Source: CAZKEW01 sp964580435 (GTDB taxonomy: Bacteria > Acidobacteriota > Aminicenantia > Aminicenantales > UBA8522). From it: a DNA stretch of 24,164 nucleotides. The stretch spans positions 1 to 24,164 of the forward strand of contig CAZOKP010000037.1 in assembly GCA_964580435.1 (NCBI GenBank), given 5' to 3'. The position numbers were made by a program, and so were the translations under genes. This document shows, piece by piece, positions 1-7,682 of the stretch. The notes under the pieces are model-generated. The model made no database searches and had not been told where the DNA came from. It worked only from the letters and a program-made list of their open reading frames with translations. Numbering within the stretch: the first letter of the stretch is position 1; each line of letters begins with the position of its first letter.

Positions 1-154
1 TCGAAAAGCGCTTCAGGAAGGCTAAACCTTCAATGGTCGCTGCGGCCGATTACGGATGATCATTATCTTGGCTTAAAATAATAACCCCACTTTTCGTCAC
101 AGAGCCTCTGGGCGGCTTGCTTTTAAGGAGAGAAAAAATAGAATAGGGAAGGGA
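1..154. other. Upstream flank, no gene assigned
   Basis: This short stretch precedes the GH28 gene. All three plus-strand frames close with stop codons before base 85 (ends near 24, 59 and 81), so the 3' tail of an upstream plus-strand gene may be present. The piece is too short to say which frame is real or what it encodes. Bases 121-154 are purine-rich and carry the ribosome-binding region of the next gene. Confidence 0.4.
117..144 (+). promoter_or_regulatory. Possible promoter for the GH28 gene
   Basis: TTGCTT at 117-122 and TAGAAT at 139-144 are separated by 16 bases. The -35 match to the sigma-70 consensus is weak and the -10 match is good. Transcription would start near 151, about 12 bases before the preferred ATG. 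This is inferred from sequence only. Confidence 0.3.
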
Positions 155-163
155 GTGATAAAG

Positions 164-1825
164 ATGCGCTTGTTACAAGTTCAAAGTCAGGTCCGGTTCT
201 CCGCTTGTTTTCTTTTTGTTTTTTTGGCTTTAGCGTTCGGTCAGGTCCAGGCTCAATCCGAAGGAGGCTTGAAAGGACTTTCTGTGTTCGATGTCAAGGC
301 GTTTGGGGCGACCGGGAAAAGGGCAGATAACGCCCAGGCAGCCATCCAGAAGGCGGTGGACGCTTGCGCCGCAGCGGGCGGGGGGATGGTCTATCTTCCG
401 CCTGGAGAGTACTCTTCGGGGACGATCCACCTCCGCAGCCATGTGTGCTTCTTTCTGGAAGTGGGGGCGACCCTTTATTCCATCAAGGACAAGAAAGCCT
501 TTGACAAAGACGCGCTGTTTTACGGTGAGGACCTGGTGAATATTACCTTGGATGGACGCGGCACGGTTAACGGCGAAGGAGCCTACGAAATGCGGCCGAC
601 AGGCGATTTTCGTGATGACTTCATCTACCCGAACCAAGTAGAAATGGAAAAGCTCGGCCAGCCCCTGACTCGGTCTTTCCCCAAAACAAACCAATTCGGA
701 AAACTCGTTCTTTTACTGCGGTGCAAGGACGTCCGGATTAGCGGTCTGTCGTTCATCGATTCGCCTTCCTGGACGATCCACCCCTATGGCTGTGAACGGA
801 TGGTGATCGACGGCGTTTATATCCGCTCGAGCTTAAAAGAAGGCGTTTGGGCGGACGGCATCGACCCCGACGGCTGCAAGGACCTGCGCATCTCCAACTC
901 GACCATCGAGACAGGCGATGACGCTCTCGTCTTTTATTCTATGAACTGGTTTGGGCCGGCCCTGCCCTGCGAAAACATCACCGTTACGAACTGCCGGCTG
1001 TCATCGGCCTCGAGCGCCATCAAGTTCTGCGACGGGAACATGAATTGCGTCCGGAACGTCACCATCGATAACTGTGTCATCACCGGCTCCAACCGGGGCC
1101 TGGCCTTTATGACCTTCGACGGAGGCTATATCAGCGATGTGGTCATTTCCAACCTGACCATAGAATGCGTGCGCCATGACTGGTTCTGGTGGGGAGACGG
1201 AGAGCCGTTCCATTTCAACATCAGGAAGAGAAGCGAGGTCCATAAGAACTGGAAAAAAGAGGACGACCGGCCCGCTGGCTCCATCCGGAATGTCCTGATT
1301 CAAAACGTTATCGCCCACGGCCGGGGTTCGAGCATTTGCAACGGCCACCCGGAAAGCTGGCTGGACGGGATTACCATGGACAACGTGAAGCTCTTTATCT
1401 CCCACGACGCGGGGGCGCCCTATGACAAAGCCGTCCATGCCCTCGCGTTCAAACAGGCCAAGAACCTCAAGCTCAGGAACATCGAGGTGTCCTGGGACGG
1501 GCCGGGATATGACCATTGGAAATCGGCGCTCTACCTTGAAGACATCCGGGGACTAGAATTAGAGGGGTTTCGCGGAGGGCCGGCGAAGTCGGGAACGGAA
1601 GAGGCAGCCGTCGTCCTAAATCAGGTCGAGGACGCTCGGGTCAGCGAATCGAAGGCCCTGACCGGGACATCGGTCTTCTGTGAGATCAGGGGGGAGCGCA
1701 GCCGAAACATCTCTTTTGTCGGGAACGATTTCCTCCAGGTTAGCGTCCCCTATCGGCTCGCCCCGGACGTCAAGCTCGGCGCCGTCATAGCCCGGGGCAA
1801 TCTCGAGAACGATAAGCCAAAGTGA
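164..1825 (+). CDS. Exported GH28-family (polygalacturonase-like) glycosidase
   Basis: This 553-residue protein has a Sec signal peptide of about 31 residues ending near VQAQ, so it is exported. The N-terminal part (FDVKAFGATG, then a GGG..YLPPGEY stretch) is the standard opening of pectin-lyase-fold, right-handed beta-helix glycosidases. The GH28 acidic motifs are recognisable: ADGID at about 230-234 in place of NTDGID, and TGDD at about 250-253. The usual GHG and RIK motifs are replaced by SSAIKF- and NRGLAF-like segments, so this is a divergent clade and the substrate (a pectic or rhamnogalacturonan-type sugar) is a guess. A GTG at 155 is in frame, but the ATG at 164 sits better behind the purine-rich GGAAGGGAG (about 146-154) and gives a cleaner signal peptide. 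The gene stands alone, with no other carbohydrate gene in the window. Confidence 0.85.
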   Translation: MRLLQVQSQVRFSACFLFVFLALAFGQVQAQSEGGLKGLSVFDVKAFGATGKRADNAQAAIQKAVDACAAAGGGMVYLPPGEYSSGTIHLRSHVCFFLEVGATLYSIKDKKAFDKDALFYGEDLVNITLDGRGTVNGEGAYEMRPTGDFRDDFIYPNQVEMEKLGQPLTRSFPKTNQFGKLVLLLRCKDVRISGLSFIDSPSWTIHPYGCERMVIDGVYIRSSLKEGVWADGIDPDGCKDLRISNSTIETGDDALVFYSMNWFGPALPCENITVTNCRLSSASSAIKFCDGNMNCVRNVTIDNCVITGSNRGLAFMTFDGGYISDVVISNLTIECVRHDWFWWGDGEPFHFNIRKRSEVHKNWKKEDDRPAGSIRNVLIQNVIAHGRGSSICNGHPESWLDGITMDNVKLFISHDAGAPYDKAVHALAFKQAKNLKLRNIEVSWDGPGYDHWKSALYLEDIRGLELEGFRGGPAKSGTEEAAVVLNQVEDARVSESKALTGTSVFCEIRGERSRNISFVGNDFLQVSVPYRLAPDVKLGAVIARGNLENDKPK

Positions 1826-1996
1826 ATCATTTCCAAGAAAAAAGAACCGTTCCTTCGTCTTATAAACGTCTTCTAAACGGCAGCGCCGAATTCTACTCTA
1901 GATTGCGCGCCTTCTCATTCCTGCTATGACCTAATCGATAGAACGCCTTCGGATTTTAAGGTCGGCGAGAGGAGTGATATCTTAAGAGAAAAGGGC

Positions 1997-2338
1997 TCAG
2001 TCAAAACTCTTGATGGCTTTTTCTTCGTGGTCGAATAATTCGAAGATTTTCGTTAACCCGGAGTAATTAAAGATAAGCCAGATCTTGTCGGAAAGATGGG
2101 CGAATTTCAATTTTCCTTTTTTTTCCTGAACAGCGATATAAGCGGCGACAATATCGCCGATTCCATAGCTGTCGATAAAATCCACTTTCGCGAAATTGAG
2201 AAGGATTTTCTTTTTCCCGAAGGAAAGCTGTTCCGTGATCAATTTGTGGAGGGACGGCACATATTCTCCAGAAAGCCTGATTTCGCCGGCCAGGTCCAAA
2301 ATAACGACGTCATTTTTTTCTCTTAGGCCGAATCGCAT
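1997..2338 (-). CDS. STAS-domain anti-sigma-factor-antagonist-like protein
   Basis: This single-domain protein of 113 residues fits the SpoIIAA/RsbV STAS fold: an opening beta strand (VVILDLAGEIRL), then KKILLNFAKVDFIDSYGIG. The Ser at about residue 57 in IDSYGIG occupies the position that a switch kinase phosphorylates in family members. Such proteins release a sigma factor by binding an anti-sigma kinase, or act as scaffolds in other partner-switch systems. No kinase, phosphatase or sigma factor lies nearby, so the partner is unknown. An AGAGGG element precedes the ATG. The gene follows the cohesin-like lipoprotein on the same strand after a 110-base gap that contains a good promoter, so it can be transcribed on its own. 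Confidence 0.85.
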   Translation of the reverse strand: MRFGLREKNDVVILDLAGEIRLSGEYVPSLHKLITEQLSFGKKKILLNFAKVDFIDSYGIGDIVAAYIAVQEKKGKLKFAHLSDKIWLIFNYSGLTKIFELFDHEEKAIKSFD

Positions 2339-2391
2339 AAAGTCCCTCTTTTCCCCTGTTCGTTGATTCCGTTTCTCCCGAGCGCACTTTC

Positions 2392-2420
2392 ATTATTGAA
2401 AATTGCTTGTGTTTTGGCAA
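2392..2420 (-). promoter_or_regulatory. Promoter for the STAS gene
   Basis: Read on the minus strand, TTGCCA (2420-2415) and AATAAT (2397-2392) are exactly 17 bases apart, each one mismatch from the sigma-70 consensus. The predicted start is near 2385, leaving a leader of about 46 bases before the STAS ATG. It lies wholly between the upstream lipoprotein stop and the STAS start. Confidence 0.55.
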
Positions 2421-2448
2421 GAGGTTTGTTGCGGAAGAAAAGACGGGG

Positions 2449-2973
2449 CTATTTTCTCAGAGTGAAAGTCGTGCAAGCGGGGTCGGGCGTAAACCCGGAG
2501 ATGTCGTCCGTGTATGATCTGATACAAATCTCACTCTGCTGGCCGTTCCCGTAGGCTTGTCCGGTCACTTTGAACCTGAATTCAACCAGGGTCCCGTTGC
2601 TGCCCTTGGCGACAGGAGCGCCGCTGCCAACAAAGCCTCCCACTTTGAGCTCGCCGGGACCAGGTTCATTCCCGTCTACGGCTGCCCAATCCCCGGTTAG
2701 ACTACCTTTTCCCACACCCTGGAATTGGAACATCTGGGTGTCGAACGTCCCGTCAAACCCGAAGACGCGGATTTCCTGGCTGTTTCCCGCGATCAAAGCG
2801 GTGATCGTAATAATAGTATCCGGCCCCCCGGAATTGGGATTGCAAGCTAAAGAAATAGACTGCTGGCCGGGAGTATCTATCGTGGTGGTTGTCGGGGTTT
2901 TCTTGCAGCCGCAAGGTAAAGCCGCAAGGAGAAAAATGAGGCTGACCGGAGCGATCAATTTTCTCGCGAGCAT
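2449..2973 (-). CDS. Lipoprotein with cohesin-like domain
   Basis: The preferred start gives 174 residues with a hydrophobic signal ending in LPCGC; the likely lipidated Cys is residue 23, followed by KK and a Thr-rich linker. The remaining ~130 residues resemble the cohesin-like beta-sandwich seen in many secreted bacterial proteins: an F.FDGTFD strand, FQGVGKGSLTGDW, GELKVGGF and GTLVEFRFKV in order. The domain mediates protein-protein or surface contacts in cellulosomes, but lone copies occur widely without dockerins, so a cellulosome role should not be assumed. An in-frame ATG at 3039 would add 22 residues and misplace the signal, so 2973 is chosen. The gene is divergent from hslV. Three Cys in the mature domain could form disulfides. 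The function is unknown. Confidence 0.7.
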   Translation of the reverse strand: MLARKLIAPVSLIFLLAALPCGCKKTPTTTTIDTPGQQSISLACNPNSGGPDTIITITALIAGNSQEIRVFGFDGTFDTQMFQFQGVGKGSLTGDWAAVDGNEPGPGELKVGGFVGSGAPVAKGSNGTLVEFRFKVTGQAYGNGQQSEICIRSYTDDISGFTPDPACTTFTLRK

Positions 2974-2988
2974 TTTCAATTCGGCTCC

Positions 2989-3017
2989 ATTATAGCCGTA
3001 TTGGGCTTTTATTTGAA
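2989..3017 (-). promoter_or_regulatory. Promoter for the cohesin-like lipoprotein
   Basis: On the minus strand, TTCAAA (3017-3012) is followed after 17 bases by a perfect TATAAT (2994-2989). The expected transcript start is only about 8-9 bases before the ATG at 2973, so the leader would be very short. Confidence 0.5.
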
Positions 3018-3117
3018 GCCACAAAGTAAAAAAATACATCCGCCATCATTTAGTCGAACGAGGACAGGTTAGGGACGGTTCTCCCCGAGAAACATCCCCA
3101 GGAGGCAGGGCCCAGGC

Positions 3118-3146
3118 TTTACATCCGGCTGGCTATGAATTATCAT
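3118..3146 (+). promoter_or_regulatory. Promoter of the hslVU operon
   Basis: TTTACA (3118-3123) and TATCAT (3141-3146) are separated by 17 bases, each one mismatch from the sigma-70 consensus. Transcription would begin near 3153, with an AAGGTG ribosome-binding site at about 3158-3163 before the hslV ATG at 3169. It could drive all genes to 11258, since the internal gaps are small. No sigma-32-type sequence is obvious. Confidence 0.55.
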
Positions 3147-3168
3147 ATTCATTGAAAAAGGTGAATTC

Positions 3169-3696
3169 ATGACTCGTTCAACAACCATTATCTGCGTTCG
3201 ACACAAGGGGCAACTGGCCATGGCCGGAGACGGCCAGGTCTCGATGGGCCAGACGATCCTGAAGCAGACGGCGAGAAAGATCAGGCGGCTGCATAAAGAC
3301 AAGGTCTTGGCCGGTTTCGCGGGTGCCACATCGGATGCTTTCGCCCTCTTTTCCCGGTTTGAGAACAAGCTCGAGGAATACCGAGGCAACCTGTCACGGG
3401 CGGCCATTGAACTGGCCAAAGACTGGCGCCTCGATAAGGCGCTGCGGCAGCTGGAGGCCCTTCTTATTGTCGCGGACAAAGAGAGCGCCTTTCTCATCTC
3501 CGGGACGGGAGATGTCGTCGAACCGGATGACGGGATCATTGCCATCGGCTCGGGAGGTCCTTACGCCTTGGCTGCGGCCCGCGCCCTGATCAAGCATACC
3601 GATCTTGCGGCCAAAGAGATCGCCTTAGAGGCGATGAAAATCAGCGCCGGCATCTGCGTTTACACGAACGAGCAAATCATCATTGAGGAGTTATGA
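3169..3696 (+). CDS. hslV: HslV (ClpQ) protease subunit
   Basis: HslV is the peptidase core of the cytoplasmic HslUV protease, two stacked hexamers of proteasome-beta fold. The 175 residues align along their whole length with known HslV: TTIICVRHKG, MAGDGQVSMG, KVLAGFAGATSDAFALF, ELAKDWRLDK, LEALLIVADK, AIGSGGPYALAAARAL and the C-terminal IEEL. The catalytic nucleophile should be Thr5 (TTI), which requires removal of a four-residue leader, MTRS; several bacteria carry such short propeptides, whereas E. coli HslV has only the initiator Met. The stop codon directly abuts the hslU ATG, as expected for co-translated partners. Confidence 0.97.
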   Translation: MTRSTTIICVRHKGQLAMAGDGQVSMGQTILKQTARKIRRLHKDKVLAGFAGATSDAFALFSRFENKLEEYRGNLSRAAIELAKDWRLDKALRQLEALLIVADKESAFLISGTGDVVEPDDGIIAIGSGGPYALAAARALIKHTDLAAKEIALEAMKISAGICVYTNEQIIIEEL

Positions 3697-5088
3697 ATGG
3701 CTGTGGCACTTGCGAGGACACAAGACCATCCCCCGGCAGAGGGAAAAGACACGGAACTGACGCCCCAAGAGATTGTTGCCGAGCTGGATAAATTCATCAT
3801 CGGCCAAAAGGCGGCCAAGAGAGCTGTGGCCATCGCCCTGCGGAACAGATACCGGAGAAGAAAGCTCCCGCCCGAACTAGCCGATGAGATTGCCCCGAAA
3901 AACATCCTGATGATCGGTCCCACCGGCGTGGGAAAGACGGAAATCTCCCGCCGCTTGGCCAAGCTGACCTCTTCTCCTTTTCTCAAGATCGAAGCCAGCA
4001 AATTTACGGAGGTCGGCTATGTCGGCCGGGACGTCGAATCGATGATTCGTGACCTGGTTCGCATTTCCGTGGACATGGTCAAACAGGAAAAAATCGAGGA
4101 GATCGCGGAAAAAGCGACGAGCAATGTGGAAGAAAAAATCCTTGACCTCCTGCTTCCCCCGTTGAGAAGAAAAGAAAGCGCCCTCGTCGAGGAAGACCTG
4201 GCCCGCTTTCAAGAGACAAGAGAGAAGCTGCGCAAACAGCTTCGCGATGGACTGCTCGAAGAGCGGCTCATCGAGGTCGAAATGAAAGAAAGAATGGCCC
4301 CGCCGTTCGAGATTTTTTCCAACGCGGGAGTCGAGGAGATTGGGATTCAGATCCAGGAGATCATTCCCGGTTTCTTGGGAGGCAAATCCAAGAAACGCAG
4401 GGTGAAAATCAAGGAAGCCCGGGAATTCCTGATGGAGGACGAGCAAAAGAGGTTGATTGACATGGACCAGGTGGCTCGCCTGGCTATCGAACGGGTCGAG
4501 CACTCAGGAATCATTTTCCTGGATGAAGTCGACAAGATCGCCGGCCGGGAATCGGGGCACGGCCCGGAGGTGAGTCGCGAGGGAGTGCAGCGCGACCTCT
4601 TGCCGATCATCGAAGGGACGACCGTCAACACGCGCTATGGCCTGGTCAGGACCGACCATATCCTTTTTATCGGGGCCGGGGCGTTTCATGTCTCCAAGCC
4701 CGCTGACCTTATCCCGGAACTCCAGGGAAGGTTCCCTATCCGCGTGGAGCTGACATCCCTTAATAAGGAGGATTTTGTAAAGATTTTGATCGAGCCCGAG
4801 AACGCCCTGATCAAACAATACATGGCCCTGATGGGGACAGAGGGTGTCCGGGTGGAATTTGCTCCTGACGCCATCGACGAGATCGCCGATATTGCCGAGA
4901 AGGTCAACGAGGACTCCGAGAACATCGGGGCCAGGCGTCTGCACACCGTCATGGAGAAAGTCATGGAAGAGATTTCTTTTGCGGCTCCCGATGTCAAAGA
5001 GAAACATATCCTGATCGATAGAAAATATGTCCAGAAGCAATTGCTGGATATTCTCAAAAACCAGGACCTGCGGCGTTTCATCCTTTGA
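3697..5088 (+). CDS. hslU: HslU (ClpY) ATPase subunit
   Basis: HslU is the AAA+ unfoldase that feeds substrates into HslV. In this 463-residue protein the Walker A motif GPTGVGKT is at about 74-81, the pore-loop GYVGR at about 107-111, and Walker B FLDEVD at about 273-278. The inserted I domain lies between about 120 and 265, and a typical AAA+ lid (ENIGARRLHTVMEKVMEEISF) is near the C terminus. The end LRRFIL keeps the C-terminal tail that docks into HslV pockets to activate it, so the pair looks functional. The N terminus is about 15 residues longer than in E. coli HslU. GAGGAG sits six bases before the ATG. The stop shares its last base with the start of the next gene (TGATG). Confidence 0.97.
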   Translation: MAVALARTQDHPPAEGKDTELTPQEIVAELDKFIIGQKAAKRAVAIALRNRYRRRKLPPELADEIAPKNILMIGPTGVGKTEISRRLAKLTSSPFLKIEASKFTEVGYVGRDVESMIRDLVRISVDMVKQEKIEEIAEKATSNVEEKILDLLLPPLRRKESALVEEDLARFQETREKLRKQLRDGLLEERLIEVEMKERMAPPFEIFSNAGVEEIGIQIQEIIPGFLGGKSKKRRVKIKEAREFLMEDEQKRLIDMDQVARLAIERVEHSGIIFLDEVDKIAGRESGHGPEVSREGVQRDLLPIIEGTTVNTRYGLVRTDHILFIGAGAFHVSKPADLIPELQGRFPIRVELTSLNKEDFVKILIEPENALIKQYMALMGTEGVRVEFAPDAIDEIADIAEKVNEDSENIGARRLHTVMEKVMEEISFAAPDVKEKHILIDRKYVQKQLLDILKNQDLRRFIL

Positions 5089-6188
5089 TGAAGAGGCGCA
5101 CTCCTCTCCTCATCCTTTTATTCGCCGGCGTTATTTCCACCTCCTGCGGGAAAAAAGGTCCGCTCGCGCCGCCTCTCGTGAGGACTCCCCAATCCGTTCA
5201 AGATCTTAGCCTTTTTCAGAAAGGCAACGAAGTCATCCTGAGCTGGTCGAATCCGACGGATTATGTGGACGGGAATCCGATCAGAGAAGTCTCAGAGGTG
5301 GAAGTCTGGATGGCAGAGGAAGCCAGGACGGAAGCGCGACCGGAGAGCAAGCTGACCGTAGAAGAGTTTGAAAACAAGGCCAAACTTTTAATCAGCTTTA
5401 AGAAAGACCGCTTCGCTGTCGTCCTCCAAAGGGGGACAGAATCGCCGAGATTTTCTTATGCTTATCCGCTTGAGCCTGGGAAAATCGGCCGGACAGTGTT
5501 GGTCTTTGCGCTCAAGGTCAGAGATGAGAGAAGGAGGGAGTCTGAATTTTCCGAACCCCTGTCCATTAAGCTTCAGGCTTTTCCTCTTCCTCCGCAAGAT
5601 GTCCGGGTGACTGTTCTTGATCAATACATTGAAGTCCGCTGGGAAATCGCGGCCGTAAAAGCGGGCGAGGCGGCTCCCCCGAAAGCGGCCGGCTATAATG
5701 TCTATCGGTCGACAGGAGAAGAGATTCCCGCCCGTTTAAATGCCTCGCCGGTCATGGGAAATGAGTATCGGGACATGAATATCTCTTTCGGCAAAACGTA
5801 CCGCTATTTTGTCAGAGCAGTCGCCTCGGACGCGGCTCCGCCGATAGAGAGCCTTGATTCAAACGTCGTCGAGATTCTGGCCAAAGACAGCTTCCCCCCT
5901 GCGCCTCCCACGGGGCTGACGATCATTTCCGGGACGAGCTTTATCGCCCTGAGCTGGGAAGCCAATAAGGAACCTGATTTGGCCGGCTACAGAGTCTGGA
6001 GAAGAGAGTTCGGCCAGGCCAATTTTGTCCTGCTCGGGTCGTTGCCGGCTACGGAGAGTTCGTATTCTGATTCTACGGTTGAAAAGAACAAAAGATATGA
6101 TTATGCTATAACCGCACTGGATGATGCCGGAAATGAGAGCCAGAAATCAGCGGTCGTCTCTGGCCTCATCCGCGATGATCGCCCATGA
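5088..6188 (+). CDS. Lipoprotein with LptM-like N terminus and fibronectin type III repeats
   Basis: The 366-residue product begins with a lipoprotein signal peptide (STSC; Cys20 predicted lipidated). It is followed by CGKKGPLAPP, which matches the CGxKGPLxxP pattern of LptM/YifL-type small lipoproteins. The rest appears to be about three FnIII-like beta-sandwich modules: roughly 33-160 (degenerate), 165-265 (with YNVYRST and YRYFVRAVASD) and 272-360 (with PTGLTI, ISLSWEANKEPDLAGYRVW-like strands, YDYAITALDDAGNES). FnIII modules usually act as spacers or binding surfaces. Its start overlaps the hslU stop and its stop overlaps the next start (ATGA), so it is translationally coupled on both sides. 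A TTG at 5085 is in frame but the ATG at 5088 is preferred. The role is unknown; an outer-membrane site is likely because the residues after Cys are GKK rather than Asp. Confidence 0.8.
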   Translation: MKRRTPLLILLFAGVISTSCGKKGPLAPPLVRTPQSVQDLSLFQKGNEVILSWSNPTDYVDGNPIREVSEVEVWMAEEARTEARPESKLTVEEFENKAKLLISFKKDRFAVVLQRGTESPRFSYAYPLEPGKIGRTVLVFALKVRDERRRESEFSEPLSIKLQAFPLPPQDVRVTVLDQYIEVRWEIAAVKAGEAAPPKAAGYNVYRSTGEEIPARLNASPVMGNEYRDMNISFGKTYRYFVRAVASDAAPPIESLDSNVVEILAKDSFPPAPPTGLTIISGTSFIALSWEANKEPDLAGYRVWRREFGQANFVLLGSLPATESSYSDSTVEKNKRYDYAITALDDAGNESQKSAVVSGLIRDDRP

Positions 6189-6952
6189 AAATCTTTCGCT
6201 TTAAGCATAAGGACAAAATCATTTATGGCGTTTTGAAAGAGGAAAACCTTTACGCGGTCATCGGCTCGATTTTTGGAGAGTTCCAGACAGAGGAGAAAGG
6301 CATCCCTATTGCCTCCGTCTCCCTCCTTTCTCCCGTTGAGCCCTCCAAGATCGTCGCCGTCGGCGTGAACTACAAAGAGCACGGCCGGGAGATGGGGCGG
6401 CGTCTGCCGGAGGAGCCTTTGATATTCCTGAAGCCGCCGTCGGCGGTCATTGGACCCAATGATATCATCCTCTATCCCATGATGGCCAAACGGGTCGATT
6501 ATGAGGGAGAGCTGGCCGTGGTTATCAAGACGGAAGCGCGGCTGCTTGAGGAGGAAGATGATATCGCGGATTACGTCCTCGGCTACACGTGTTTTAATGA
6601 CGTCACTGCCAGGGACCTTCAAGAGAAGGACGTCCAGTTTACCCGGGCCAAGTCCTTTGACACATTTGCGGCTGTCGGCCCCTGCATAGCCACGGATATC
6701 GACCCCTCCCGCCTGGGCCTCAAGACGTTTCTCAACGGAAAGCTGAAACAGTCCTCCAACACCAAGAACTTGATCTTCTCCGTGCCTGACCTTGTCCGAT
6801 TTATCTCGGGAATAATGACCCTCTATCCCGGGGATATCATTACGACGGGGACGCCGGCGGGAGTCGGCCCCATGGCGCCTGGAGACAGGGTGGATATCCA
6901 GATCGAGCACATCGGCACACTGTCAAACACGGTTATGAGGGTCAAGGCCTAA
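6185..6952 (+). CDS. Fumarylacetoacetate hydrolase family protein
   Basis: This 255-residue enzyme has the FAH fold. After an N-terminal ~50-residue domain come VGVNYKEHGREMG (His66 of the catalytic His-Glu pair), PLIFLKPPSAVIGPND, and the metal-binding YEGEL (Glu107, Glu109) with FNDVTARDLQ (Asp139), a conserved RAKSFDTF, and PGDIITTGTPAGVGP. Family members hydrolyse or decarboxylate acylpyruvates, oxaloacetate or ring-cleavage products using Mg2+ or Mn2+. The sequence alone does not choose between acylpyruvase, oxaloacetate decarboxylase and 2-hydroxyhepta-2,4-diene-1,7-dioate isomerase. No aromatic-degradation genes are nearby; the neighbouring carboxylase makes a role in central C3/C4 acid metabolism or oxaloacetate clean-up more likely, but this is inference. 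Confidence 0.9.
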   Translation: MKIFRFKHKDKIIYGVLKEENLYAVIGSIFGEFQTEEKGIPIASVSLLSPVEPSKIVAVGVNYKEHGREMGRRLPEEPLIFLKPPSAVIGPNDIILYPMMAKRVDYEGELAVVIKTEARLLEEEDDIADYVLGYTCFNDVTARDLQEKDVQFTRAKSFDTFAAVGPCIATDIDPSRLGLKTFLNGKLKQSSNTKNLIFSVPDLVRFISGIMTLYPGDIITTGTPAGVGPMAPGDRVDIQIEHIGTLSNTVMRVKA

Positions 6953-7013
6953 GCGCCGCAACGGTATATGTCTTAAGCTAGAGCGATCGACGATAGATTG
7001 AACGGAGGAAAGG

Positions 7014-7658
7014 ATGAAGTTTTTCCTGGATACAGCGAACTTGGCTGAGATCAAAGAGATTGCCGGATGGGGGATTTTGGATGGCGTAACCACAAATCCT
7101 TCTCTGGTCTCGAAGGAAAATGTCCGCTTCGATGAACTGATCAAGGACATTTGCCGGATTGTCCCCGGTCCGGTGAGCGTGGAAAGCGTTTCGACCAAGG
7201 CCGAAGATATCATCCCAGAGGCCGAAGACCTGGCGAAACTTGCCCCTAACATTGTCGTCAAGATTCCCATCGGCATCGAAGGCCTCAAGGCGACCAAGGT
7301 CCTCTCCCAAAAGGGCATCGAGGTCAATACGACGTTGATTTTTTCACCCAGCCAGGCTCTCCTCGCGGCCAAGGCCGGGTCGCGGTATGTCAGCCCTTTC
7401 ATCGGCCGCCTCGATGATATCTCTCATGAGGGGATGCAGCTGGTCGAGCAAATTCTCACTATCTTTGACAATTATGGCCTGGAGACCGAAGTCATTGTTG
7501 CCAGCGTTCGCCATCCGCTTCACGTTGTTGAGGCCGCGCTTCTTGGCGCCGATATCGTCACTCTGCCGTATTCCGTTATGGAGAAGCTGATCAGGCATCC
7601 TTTGACGGACCTTGGCCTGGAGAAATTCTTAAAGGACTGGGGAAAGGTCAAAAAATAA
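7014..7658 (+). CDS. TalC-type transaldolase / fructose-6-phosphate aldolase family
   Basis: The 214-residue length and the opening MKFFLDTANL, with GILDGVTTNPSL, mark the small (about 210-220 residue) transaldolase subfamily that includes TalC and fructose-6-phosphate aldolase. Lys83 in VVKIP is the Schiff-base lysine. Also seen are NTTLIFSPSQALLAAKAG, YVSPFIGRLDDI and the C-terminal ADIVTLPYSVMEKLIRHPLTD. Enzymes of this type move dihydroxyacetone units between sedoheptulose-7-phosphate and glyceraldehyde-3-phosphate in the pentose phosphate pathway; a true aldolase activity cannot be excluded. A strong Shine-Dalgarno, GGAGGAAAGG, directly precedes the ATG. The gene is 61 bases after the FAH gene and 24 bases before the carboxyltransferase. 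Confidence 0.93.
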   Translation: MKFFLDTANLAEIKEIAGWGILDGVTTNPSLVSKENVRFDELIKDICRIVPGPVSVESVSTKAEDIIPEAEDLAKLAPNIVVKIPIGIEGLKATKVLSQKGIEVNTTLIFSPSQALLAAKAGSRYVSPFIGRLDDISHEGMQLVEQILTIFDNYGLETEVIVASVRHPLHVVEAALLGADIVTLPYSVMEKLIRHPLTDLGLEKFLKDWGKVKK

Positions 7659-7682
7659 AGATATTTCACAGGATGAAGACGC

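Noticed and set aside
1..81. Possible C-terminal tail of an upstream gene
   Set aside because: All three frames stay open for part of this stretch and none has a recognisable ending, so no product or frame can be supported.
1826..1996. Search for an RNA gene or repeat between the GH28 and STAS genes
   Set aside because: I saw no stable stem, repeat, tRNA-like sequence or conserved motif in these 171 bases.
2449..3039. Longer start at 3039 for the cohesin-like lipoprotein
   Set aside because: It would put 22 residues, partly aromatic, ahead of the lipoprotein signal, and the TATAAT box at 2994-2989 lies downstream of that start.
6972..6999. Internal promoter before the transaldolase gene
   Set aside because: TAGATT at 6994-6999 is a passable -10, but there is no -35 at a suitable distance; the strong ribosome-binding site is enough to explain translation within the operon.
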